From Ktedonobacteraceae bacterium (GTDB lineage: Bacteria; Chloroflexota; Ktedonobacteria; Ktedonobacterales; Ktedonobacteraceae), in contig JADBKA010000190.1 in the NCBI GenBank assembly GCA_014896635.1, positions 1 through 9,124 on the forward strand: 9,124 nucleotides of DNA, written 5' to 3'. Below, in pieces: positions 1-5,201 of this stretch. The translations under genes and the position numbers were made by a program. Below the pieces are notes generated by a model that saw only the letters and a program-made list of their open reading frames with translations, had not been told where the DNA came from and ran no database searches. Every line of letters begins with the position of its first letter. Position 1 is the first letter of the stretch.

Positions 1-7
1 CACGAAC

Positions 8-70
8 AGGCAGAAGGCGTTGCAGTGTGACCTTGCTGCATATACTGTACACACTGCACGCTTTCTGCTT
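8..70 (-). terminator. Long stem-loop downstream of the sigma factor gene, possible terminator
   Basis: Bases 8-29 pair with 50-70 over about 21 base pairs, with one bulged base (T20) and two G-T wobbles, around a 20-base loop. The core is TGCAGTGTG facing CACACTGCA. On the minus strand it begins 16 bases past the sigma factor stop, where a terminator or 3'-end protecting structure belongs. No U-tract follows on either strand, so it does not fit the classical intrinsic terminator. A transcript-stabilising hairpin or a U-independent terminator are alternatives. The base pairing is seen directly; the function is inferred. Confidence 0.5.
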
Positions 71-86
71 GCTATGCTCGCACGAT

Positions 87-1061
87 CTAGCGCACGCCCT
101 CATACCGCTCAGGATAGCGTAGTTTACGTAGAGCTTTCACTTCAATCTGACGTATGCGTTCTCGTGTCAGATGGAAGATCGTACTCACCTCATCCAGCGA
201 AAGCGAGTGACCATCCTTCAAGCCGTAACGCATCTCGATGATGGTACGCTCGCGCGCATTCAACACAGTCATCGCCTGCTCGATATAATTACAGTGCATC
301 TGGTGAGCCGCATGATCGAACGTCGTGTTCACACTGGTATCTTCGAGTATATCGGCCATGTGATATTCCTCGTCATCGGCCATAGGCGCATCCAGCGAGA
401 CGGGCTGCTCGGCGACATTTAACAGCTCGATAACACGCTCACAGGGCAGGCCAACCTCTTCCGCCAGTTGCTCCGGCAGCGGCTCCATCCCCTGCTCCTG
501 GTACAGGTGCCGCGCGGCACGCTTGATTTTGTAGATCAATTCGACAACATGTACGGGAATGTGAATACTGCGAGAATGTTCCGCAATAGCCCGGCTAATG
601 GCCTGGCGAATCCACCAGGTAGCATAGGTACTGAAGCGGAAACCACGCCGGTAATCAAACTTCTGCGTCGCGCGCATCAGACCGATGTTCCCTTCCTGAA
701 TCAGGTCAAGGAGAGGCAGTCCTTGATTCGCGTACCGCTTGGCAATGCTGACGACCAGACGAAGATTGGACTCAATGAGCATCTGGCCCGCCCTGGCATC
801 ACCGCCGGCTACACGCTCAGCCAGCATCAACTCCTGCTCGGCTGTCAGCAAAGGATAGGCGCCTATTTCTTTCAAATACTGCTTGACCGAGTCGTCAACT
901 CCCCCTCTCTGCTCTTCACCGCTTTCACCATCGTCTTCTCCTTCACTCTCTCCCATGCACATATCAACGCTTTCGTCTTCATTTTCATAAAATAGCACAC
1001 TCACATCCTCCCTATGATTCCTTTCACGAACCTGATCATGAGCTGAATTCTTTTTTCCCAT
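87..1061 (-). CDS. RpoD/SigA-family RNA polymerase sigma factor (group 1 or 2 sigma-70)
   Basis: This 324-residue protein directs RNA polymerase core to promoters. Region 1.2 begins near residue 56 ([12 protein letters not shown]). Region 2 carries [18 protein letters not shown] (119-136) and the -10 recognition/melting helix [14 protein letters not shown] (146-159). Region 3.0 has IPVHVVE (168-174), whose His and Glu match residues that read extended -10 elements in E. coli sigma-70. Region 3.2 is near 220-240. The region 4.2 helix-turn-helix is [20 protein letters not shown] (287-306), followed by KALRKLR. In place of a full region 1.1 there is a short N-terminus with a very acidic stretch at about 20-52. 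I chose the ATG at 1061 because AAGGAGG (1070-1076) lies 8 bases before it. The frame stays open to 1184, but those upstream ATGs lack such a site. It ends soon after the helix-turn-helix (YPERYEGVR), shorter than typical primary sigma factors. It could be the housekeeping factor or a group 2 paralogue; the sequence alone does not settle this. Confidence 0.96.
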   Translation of the reverse strand: MGKKNSAHDQVRERNHREDVSVLFYENEDESVDMCMGESEGEDDGESGEEQRGGVDDSVKQYLKEIGAYPLLTAEQELMLAERVAGGDARAGQMLIESNLRLVVSIAKRYANQGLPLLDLIQEGNIGLMRATQKFDYRRGFRFSTYATWWIRQAISRAIAEHSRSIHIPVHVVELIYKIKRAARHLYQEQGMEPLPEQLAEEVGLPCERVIELLNVAEQPVSLDAPMADDEEYHMADILEDTSVNTTFDHAAHQMHCNYIEQAMTVLNARERTIIEMRYGLKDGHSLSLDEVSTIFHLTRERIRQIEVKALRKLRYPERYEGVR

Positions 1062-1069
1062 ATCTACCG

Positions 1070-1076
1070 CCTCCTT
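1070..1076 (-). promoter_or_regulatory. Ribosome binding site of the sigma factor gene
   Basis: The minus strand reads AAGGAGG, 8 bases before the ATG at 1061. It is the best Shine-Dalgarno match near the open frame and decides the start against the in-frame ATGs at 1100 and 1184. Confidence 0.85.
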
Positions 1077-1190
1077 CATTTCAATTTGCATGATCTTCAT
1101 GGGTAGGCTTTCCTCTGTCTTCGTCGCAAAGAACAGGCAAGCAGAGCAGAAGAATCTGATCACGCCACAAACTGACCATTCCATCTGTAA

Positions 1191-1218
1191 ATGCTATCCC
1201 TGCTTTAGCAGGAAGCAA
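1191..1218 (-). promoter_or_regulatory. Possible sigma factor gene promoter with a palindromic spacer
   Basis: The minus strand reads TTGCTT, 16 bases, TAGCAT. Start of transcription would be near 1184, giving a leader of roughly 120 bases. The spacer contains the inverted repeat CCTGC-TAAA-GCAGG (plus-strand 1199-1212), so a protein could bind between the boxes. Each box matches consensus only partly, and other starts in this region cannot be excluded. Confidence 0.3.
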
Positions 1219-1422
1219 GAAACGTGCCAGAGAGCCAAAAATCGCCAGGCGTATCACGGCAAGCAGAGAAAGTTGGTCAGATTTCCCTCGTAGGCGCTTT
1301 TCTTGCCGGGCGGAGAAAGATGAATAAATTGACAGCAAAGTGATAAGAAGATGAAGATATTTCCAGGGTTGAGGAAATTTTCGCATACAGCCAATCTGTC
1401 CTATATCGACGAAGGAGAATGC

Positions 1423-1451
1423 TTGACTATAGTTGCCACTCCTGTTATGCT
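1423..1451 (+). promoter_or_regulatory. Sigma-70-type promoter candidate reading toward the zinc-ribbon gene
   Basis: TTGACT (1423-1428) is followed after exactly 17 bases by TATGCT (1446-1451). The -35 box matches 5 of 6 and the -10 box 4 of 6 consensus bases. Transcription would start near 1458, giving an unusually long leader of about 350 bases before the gene at 1805. It may instead serve a small RNA or the small ORF at 1646. Confidence 0.4.
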
Positions 1452-1645
1452 GAAAGAGAAAGCAAGAGCAATAGCAGGTCTGTGGATGAGCTTCTGGTCT
1501 TGCTATCATAAGACAGAAGGGTCCGCTACAAACTATCTATTGCTGGTGTTTTGCTCCTTCCCCACTGGTTGGAGAAAAGTTTATGTTTTTTTTGCTTGTA
1601 CACATGAATTTTTCTTCATCAATCTACTGACAGGGGAGGAGCACT

Positions 1646-1735
1646 ATGGTATCATTAGGAGAGGCATGGATGATACCTGCTGCGGGGATGCGGATGCAGA
1701 GGCGGAGGCTCCCCCTCGGCTTAGATTCTCGTTAA
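1646..1735 (+). CDS. Doubtful 29-residue small ORF with a strong ribosome binding site
   Basis: The ATG at 1646 is preceded by GGGGAGGA with about five bases of spacing, one of the best ribosome binding sites in the window. The frame runs 29 codons to TAA and encodes an Arg- and Met-rich peptide containing MRMQRRRLPLGL. I recognise no family. It ends 69 bases before the zinc-ribbon GTG, on the same strand and downstream of the promoter candidate at 1423, so it could be a leader peptide. Short frames of this size also arise by chance, and nothing beyond the ribosome binding site supports translation. Confidence 0.22.
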   Translation: MVSLGEAWMIPAAGMRMQRRRLPLGLDSR

Positions 1736-1790
1736 GCTTCGCTTGATTGCCTTATTGAGCAGGCGAACATTTCTCCAGAGAGAAGGAAGG

Positions 1791-1797
1791 AAGGAGG
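1791..1797 (+). promoter_or_regulatory. Ribosome binding site of the zinc-ribbon gene
   Basis: AAGGAGG ends 7 bases before the GTG at 1805 and justifies a GTG start. No in-frame ATG offers a better alternative. Confidence 0.85.
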
Positions 1798-1804
1798 CGA
1801 TTTC

Positions 1805-2026
1805 GTGGAATACGCATTTCCTCGGTGTCGCAAGTGTAGTGAAGGTGATCTGGTTCCGCTTTCAGATTTCGGTAGCCAGGGAGCTTCCATCGAGTACAAG
1901 GCCTGGGTCTGTACCAACCCGGCGTGCCTGTACAACATCAAAATTCGTAACGGCGATATCATCATTAACGAACCCATTAGCGACGGCTCACTCCATTCAC
2001 ATTCGTACCGGAGCGCCCGCCAGTAA
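1805..2026 (+). CDS. Small zinc-ribbon protein of unknown function
   Basis: This protein has 73 residues. Two cysteine pairs, C8-x2-C11 and C36-x4-C41, are separated by 24 residues and should bind one structural zinc in a rubredoxin- or zinc-ribbon-like fold. The second knuckle has an unusual four-residue gap (CTNPAC). An aromatic stretch (YKAWVC, 31-36) precedes it. A beta-rich segment with IKIRNGDIIIN follows, and the tail is polar and rich in His and Ser. No signal peptide or membrane segment is visible, so it should be cytoplasmic. It starts at GTG behind a perfect AAGGAGG. The next gene is ftsY, 262 bases on and in the same direction, but a strong stem-loop (2056-2095) lies between them, so co-transcription is uncertain. 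The zinc ribbon is read from sequence; no specific role in nucleic acid or protein binding can be assigned. Confidence 0.85.
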   Translation: MEYAFPRCRKCSEGDLVPLSDFGSQGASIEYKAWVCTNPACLYNIKIRNGDIIINEPISDGSLHSHSYRSARQ

Positions 2027-2055
2027 GGCGATGCGTTGACCTGAGTAGACAGGAG

Positions 2056-2095
2056 ACCACATTCCTGAGAAGTTCTCTCTTTTCAGGAATGTGGT
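2056..2095 (+). terminator. Perfect 17-bp stem-loop between the zinc-ribbon gene and ftsY
   Basis: Bases 2056-2072 pair with 2079-2095 (outer arms ACCACATTCCTGA and TCAGGAATGTGGT) with one G-T wobble and a six-base loop, TTCTCT. It starts 29 bases past the zinc-ribbon stop, a natural terminator position. The bases after it (ATAGTGGTAC) are not a U-tract. Its right arm runs into a TGGTATAGT sequence resembling an extended -10 element. It may therefore be a U-less terminator, an operator over the ftsY promoter, or both. Confidence 0.5.
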
Positions 2096-2100
2096 ATAGT
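2092..2100 (+). promoter_or_regulatory. Possible extended -10 promoter for the ftsY-accD-accA cluster
   Basis: TGG followed by TATAGT fits the TGn plus TATAAT pattern of an extended -10 promoter. No good -35 box sits 17 bases upstream (GTTCTC at 2072-2077), which extended -10 promoters can tolerate. Transcription would start near 2107, giving a leader of about 180 bases before ftsY. The element overlaps the right arm of the stem-loop at 2056-2095. Confidence 0.35.
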
Positions 2101-2120
2101 GGTACAGGCGAAACAAAAGA

Positions 2121-2154
2121 GGCAAAGGAAAGGATTTTTCCTTCTCCCTTTGCC
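2121..2154 (+). repeat. Second inverted repeat in the ftsY leader
   Basis: GGCAAAGG (2121-2128) pairs with CCTTTGCC (2147-2154). After a small internal loop, AAGGA (2130-2134) pairs with TCCTT (2139-2143) around a TTTT loop. This would form in the leader of a transcript starting near 2107. No U-tract follows. A structural or regulatory role is inferred only. Confidence 0.4.
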
Positions 2155-2271
2155 GACTCGTTCATGGAGAGGGAAGGATCACAGCCCGCCAGTCCGGGGA
2201 GAGTGATGCGCTCCCTCTTCTTCGAGTTTGAGGGGAAACAGTCGAGCTACTCAAAACCTCTACGAAAGTGT

Positions 2272-2291
2272 AAGGAGTCAATGTAAACGTG
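2272..2291 (+). promoter_or_regulatory. ftsY: ftsY ribosome binding site with an AUG-stop immediately before the GTG start
   Basis: AAGGAG (2272-2277) is followed after three bases by ATGTAA (2281-2286), then AC and the ftsY GTG (2289). The same Shine-Dalgarno therefore faces a minimal start-stop and, 11 bases away, the real GTG. The ATG-TAA also ends a longer upstream frame in the same phase, which includes an ATG at 2206 preceded by GGGGAG (26 codons). Reinitiation or ribosome stalling on the start-stop could tune FtsY synthesis. Chance arrangement is possible. Confidence 0.3.
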
Positions 2292-3284
2292 CTCAATCGC
2301 TTCTTTGGGCAGAGACCGCAGGACGAGCCAAAAAAGCAGCAGGAGACTGCTCAGGGGCAGGATGAGAAAAGGCCGCCTGCCGGGCAGCGTATGGGCTTTT
2401 TAGGCCGGACCAGGCAATTTTTCAGCCGCATGAGCGCCACTGTCCAGCAAACCGATATCATCACCGACGAGCTATGGGATGAGCTGGAAGAATCTCTCCT
2501 GGCCGCCGATGTAGGACCACATACGACCACGTGGCTTATTGAGCGTTTGCGCCAGCGGGCGCAGGCAGAGCATATGCGTAGCGGCGCGCAAGTCCAGCAC
2601 GCCCTGCGCGAAGAACTCGCAGCATTTCTCGGCAAGCCGGTCCCGTTGCGTTTTTCCCAACAGTCCCCTCTGACGGTAATCCTGGTGATCGGCGTGAACG
2701 GCTCAGGCAAGACAACCAGTATCGCCAAGCTGGCTTACCGCCTGAAAAACGAGGGCCACAGGGTGTTGCTGGCTGCGGGCGATACGTTCCGCGCCGCAGC
2801 CATTGATCAGCTTGTTGAGTGGGGCAGGCGCGTTGATGTGCCGGTCATCAGTCAGAGGCCACACTCTGACCCCGGAGCAGTGGTTTTCGATGCACTTCAG
2901 GCAGCGCAGAATCGCGGCAGTGACGTGCTGATCGTCGATACTGCTGGCCGCCTGCATACAAAATTGAACCTGATGGAGGAGCTGAAGAAGATCAATAAGA
3001 TCGTTCAGCGTTTTGTACCCGATGGTCCCCACGAGCTATTGATTGTCATAGACGCCACCACCGGCCAGAATGCGCTATTGCAGGCGCGCAAATTCGCCGA
3101 AGATATCGGCCTGACCGGCGTGATCATTACCAAGATGGATAGCACCGCCAAAGGAGGCTTCGCTTTTGCCGTCGTCGATGATCTCGATGTCCCCATCAAA
3201 TTTCTCGGCACAGGCGAAAAAGTGACAGACCTTACTCCTTTCGATCCCGAAAGCTTCGTTGCGGCGCTTTTCGCTCAGGAATAA
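2289..3284 (+). CDS. ftsY: Signal recognition particle receptor FtsY
   Basis: FtsY is the membrane-associated GTPase that docks the SRP-bound ribosome at the Sec translocon. It has 331 residues. A short polar N-terminus (1-34) replaces the long acidic A domain of E. coli FtsY. An amphipathic segment, GFLGRTRQFFSRM (36-48), corresponds to the lipid-binding helix. The N domain spans about 55-115 (LWDELEESLLAADVG at 62-76). The GTPase G domain follows with the P-loop GVNGSGKTT (135-143), DTFRAAA (165-171), DTAGR (217-221), TKMD (281-284) and GTGEK (307-311), ending in the typical PFDPESFVAALF. The G4 region reads TKMDSTAKGG, where TKLDGTAKGG is usual, a mild change. The start is GTG, since the upstream ATG is followed at once by a stop. 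accD begins 13 bases after the stop, so the two are very likely co-transcribed. The GTPase itself is assigned with high certainty; SRP protein Ffh is excluded by the absence of an M domain. Confidence 0.97.
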   Translation: MLNRFFGQRPQDEPKKQQETAQGQDEKRPPAGQRMGFLGRTRQFFSRMSATVQQTDIITDELWDELEESLLAADVGPHTTTWLIERLRQRAQAEHMRSGAQVQHALREELAAFLGKPVPLRFSQQSPLTVILVIGVNGSGKTTSIAKLAYRLKNEGHRVLLAAGDTFRAAAIDQLVEWGRRVDVPVISQRPHSDPGAVVFDALQAAQNRGSDVLIVDTAGRLHTKLNLMEELKKINKIVQRFVPDGPHELLIVIDATTGQNALLQARKFAEDIGLTGVIITKMDSTAKGGFAFAVVDDLDVPIKFLGTGEKVTDLTPFDPESFVAALFAQE

Positions 3285-3297
3285 AGGGAGATTCGCT

Positions 3298-4152
3298 ATG
3301 GTCAAAGAGGCTGCCATCCCTTTTACCAGGCAGAAAGCTCCGCTGAACGAAGCCAGACTGCCAGAGATGGGGAATGTCGCAGAAAAGTGCCCAAAATGCA
3401 AGGATATTCTCTATATACGCGACCTGGAGAAGAATCAAAAGGTCTGCCCACGCTGCGGCTACCACTTCAAGCTGACGGCATACGAGCGCATCAAACTGCT
3501 GGTCGATGAAAATAGCTTCGTCGAACTGGATAGCGACATCACGTCAGTTGATCCACTGCAATTTGTGAGCCGGGACCAGGCATACCGGGACAAGCTGGAG
3601 GAAGCTCGCAAGAAATGCGAACTAAATGAGGCGGTGGTCATCGGCCACGCCACTATCGAACAGCAGCCGCTGGCAATTGCGGTAATGGATTTTCGCTTCA
3701 TCGGCGGCAGCATGGGTTCGGCAGTGGGCGAGAAGGTCACTCGTACCATCGAGCTTGGTATCGAGCGCAAGATACCGGTGCTGATCGTCTCGACTTCCGG
3801 CGGCGCGCGCATGCAGGAGGGGCTTTTTTCACTCATGCAGATGGCAAAAACATCGGCTGCGCTGGCGAAACTGGGTGAAGCAAAATTGCCCTACTTTAGC
3901 CTGCTGACTGACCCGACGACCGGCGGCATCACTGCCAGCTTCGCCATGCTGGGAGATGTGATTATCGCTGAGCCGGGCGCGCTGGTCTGCTTCACCGGCC
4001 CGCGTGTGATTGAGCAATTCATGCATATCAAGATGCCAGAAAATACTGTTAATTCCGAATTCTGCCTCCAGCACGGAATGATAGATGCAGTCGTCCCCCG
4101 CCGGGAGCTACGGCCAACGCTGGCACGTCTCCTGCGCCTATATGCCCATTAG
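3298..4152 (+). CDS. accD: Acetyl-CoA carboxylase carboxyltransferase subunit beta
   Basis: AccD pairs with AccA to move the carboxyl group from carboxybiotin to acetyl-CoA, yielding malonyl-CoA, the first committed step of fatty acid synthesis. It has 284 residues, slightly shorter than E. coli AccD. An N-terminal zinc ribbon has C31, C34, C50 and C53. The crotonase-type carboxyltransferase core carries GGSMGSAVGEK (136-146), STSGGARMQEG (165-175), TDPTTGGITASFA (204-216) and GPRVIEQ (234-240). The C-terminus SEFCLQHGMIDAVVPR (253-268) matches the family's closing motif. The start at 3298 has AAGGGAG (3284-3290) 7 bases upstream. An in-frame ATG at 3259 would overlap ftsY and has no such support. 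The ribosome binding site overlaps the last base of the ftsY stop codon, which indicates translational coupling. accA follows after 39 bases. Confidence 0.97.
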   Translation: MVKEAAIPFTRQKAPLNEARLPEMGNVAEKCPKCKDILYIRDLEKNQKVCPRCGYHFKLTAYERIKLLVDENSFVELDSDITSVDPLQFVSRDQAYRDKLEEARKKCELNEAVVIGHATIEQQPLAIAVMDFRFIGGSMGSAVGEKVTRTIELGIERKIPVLIVSTSGGARMQEGLFSLMQMAKTSAALAKLGEAKLPYFSLLTDPTTGGITASFAMLGDVIIAEPGALVCFTGPRVIEQFMHIKMPENTVNSEFCLQHGMIDAVVPRRELRPTLARLLRLYAH

Positions 4153-4191
4153 AGCGCCATAGAGCGTCGCACGCACAAGAGGAAGCATACG

Positions 4192-5172
4192 ATGGCTTAC
4201 GATCTGGAATTTGAAAAACCGCTGGCCGAGCTGGACAGGAAAATCACCACTCTACAGCGCAAGGGAGAGCGGCTCAAAGCTGAGGAACGCGCTCAGCTCC
4301 AGGAACTCGAACGCGAACTGCGCGCGCGCACCGAGGAGATCTACAACAACCTGACAGCCTGGCAGACGGTCCTGGTGGCACGCCATAAGGACCGGCCCTA
4401 CGCAGCGGATTATATCCGCCTGATGACCGATAATTTCTTTGAATTGCATGGGGATCGCACTTTCGGCGATGATCATGCCATTATGGCCGGACCGGCCACT
4501 TTCAACGGCCAGACGGTGATGTTTATTTGCCATCAGAAGGGACGCGATATCAAAGAGCGTATGCTGCGCAATAACGGCATGCCACATCCAGAGGGATACC
4601 GAAAGACACACCGTTTAATGAGGCAGGCGGAGAAATTCGGCATGCCGGTGATCAGCCTGATCGATGTCTCCGGCGCCTCCCCCGGCCTGATGGATGAAGA
4701 GCGTGGGCAGGCGGAAGCCATCGCCGCCAATCTCTATCTGATGGCTCGCCTGCGTGTTCCTATCATCGCCACCATTATTGGTGAGGGAGGCAGTGGTGGA
4801 GCACTGGCTATCAGCGTGGCCGACCGTATCCTTATGCTGAAGCACAGCTACTACACTGTTGCAGCACCTGAAGCCGCAGCTTCGATCATGTGGCGTGATT
4901 CGGCGTTTGCTCCCCAGGCAGCGGAAGCAATGCATATCAGTGCGAAGGATCTCCTCGCCCTCGGACTGGTCGATGAACTGGTGCCAGAGCCACTGGGAGG
5001 GGCGCATCGCAACTATCGCCAGGCAGCAGAGAATCTCAAGGCTGCGCTGATCTCGCACCTGGAGCAGATCAAACAGCTCCCACTCGACGAATTGTTGGAG
5101 CGGCGCTACCAGAAGTTCAGAAGCATCGGCCAGTTTGCCAGAATCCCTCGTGCTGAATCCGTGAGCCATTGA
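4192..5172 (+). CDS. accA: Acetyl-CoA carboxylase carboxyltransferase subunit alpha
   Basis: This is the alpha subunit of the same carboxyltransferase, 326 residues, close to the 319 of E. coli AccA. An N-terminal helical, charged region (about 1-60) starts with the typical LEFEKPLAELDRKI. The core holds ELHGDRTFGDD (84-94), HQKGRD (114-119), GMPHPEGYRKTHRLM (129-143), EERGQAEAIAANL (169-181) and IGEGGSGGALAI (196-207), the oxyanion-hole glycines. The usual TPGAYPG loop reads VSGASPG (159-165), and the SPEGCASI motif reads APEAAASI (225-232), so two normally conserved stretches are altered. The reading frame and remaining motifs are intact, so the enzyme is probably active. The ATG at 4192 has AGAGGA (4178-4183) 8 bases upstream. 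It is the last gene of the ftsY-accD-accA cluster; accB and accC must lie elsewhere. Confidence 0.96.
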   Translation: MAYDLEFEKPLAELDRKITTLQRKGERLKAEERAQLQELERELRARTEEIYNNLTAWQTVLVARHKDRPYAADYIRLMTDNFFELHGDRTFGDDHAIMAGPATFNGQTVMFICHQKGRDIKERMLRNNGMPHPEGYRKTHRLMRQAEKFGMPVISLIDVSGASPGLMDEERGQAEAIAANLYLMARLRVPIIATIIGEGGSGGALAISVADRILMLKHSYYTVAAPEAAASIMWRDSAFAPQAAEAMHISAKDLLALGLVDELVPEPLGGAHRNYRQAAENLKAALISHLEQIKQLPLDELLERRYQKFRSIGQFARIPRAESVSH

Positions 5173-5173
5173 T

Positions 5174-5193
5174 AGCTCCAATATGCCGGGGCT
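5174..5193 (+). terminator. Weak candidate terminator between convergent accA and the DUF2306 gene
   Basis: AGCTCC (5174-5179) can pair with GGGGCT (5188-5193), with one wobble, around an eight-base loop, and is followed by TCTTTCA. It occupies the 29 bases between two convergent stop codons, where a terminator is expected. The stem is short and the T-rich tail is interrupted, so support is low. Confidence 0.25.
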
Positions 5194-5201
5194 TCTTTCA
5201 G

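Larger units (their letters stand above)
1062..1804. other. 743-base divergent intergenic region between the sigma factor and zinc-ribbon genes
   Basis: The two flanking genes diverge, so this region should hold both promoters and any control sites. I see a modest sigma-gene promoter candidate (1191-1218, minus), a good plus-strand promoter candidate (1423-1451) and a 29-codon ORF with a strong ribosome binding site (1646-1735). Base composition is more AT-rich than the flanking genes, with T-runs near 1586-1593. Longer open frames cross it on both strands, but they have no recognisable motif and run through the promoter candidates. No tRNA, riboswitch or insertion sequence was recognised. 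The length is large for two short-leadered genes, so a remnant gene or small RNA is possible. Confidence 0.6.

Noticed and set aside
468..995. A 175-codon plus-strand open frame across the sigma factor gene
   Set aside because: It is antisense to well-matched sigma-70 regions 1.2 to 3 and has no ribosome binding site or family resemblance.
1062..1184. N-terminal extension of the sigma factor frame with ATGs at 1100 and 1184
   Set aside because: It would bury the perfect AAGGAGG at 1070-1076, and the extra residues are not sigma-like.
1329..1361. Consensus TTGACA on the plus strand as a promoter -35
   Set aside because: No acceptable -10 box lies 16 to 18 bases downstream; the nearest AT-rich hexamer is 21 bases away.
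1554..1593. T8 run (1586-1593) as an intrinsic terminator
   Set aside because: The only preceding stem is four base pairs (CTCC/GGAG) with a 13-base loop, which is too weak.
1351..1746. A 131-codon plus-strand open frame
   Set aside because: It has no ribosome binding site, runs through the promoter candidate at 1423 and shows no recognisable motif or protein-like composition.
3284..4192. Zinc ribbon of AccD as a separate regulatory gene
   Set aside because: The four-cysteine ribbon is continuous with the carboxyltransferase domain and is a normal part of bacterial AccD.
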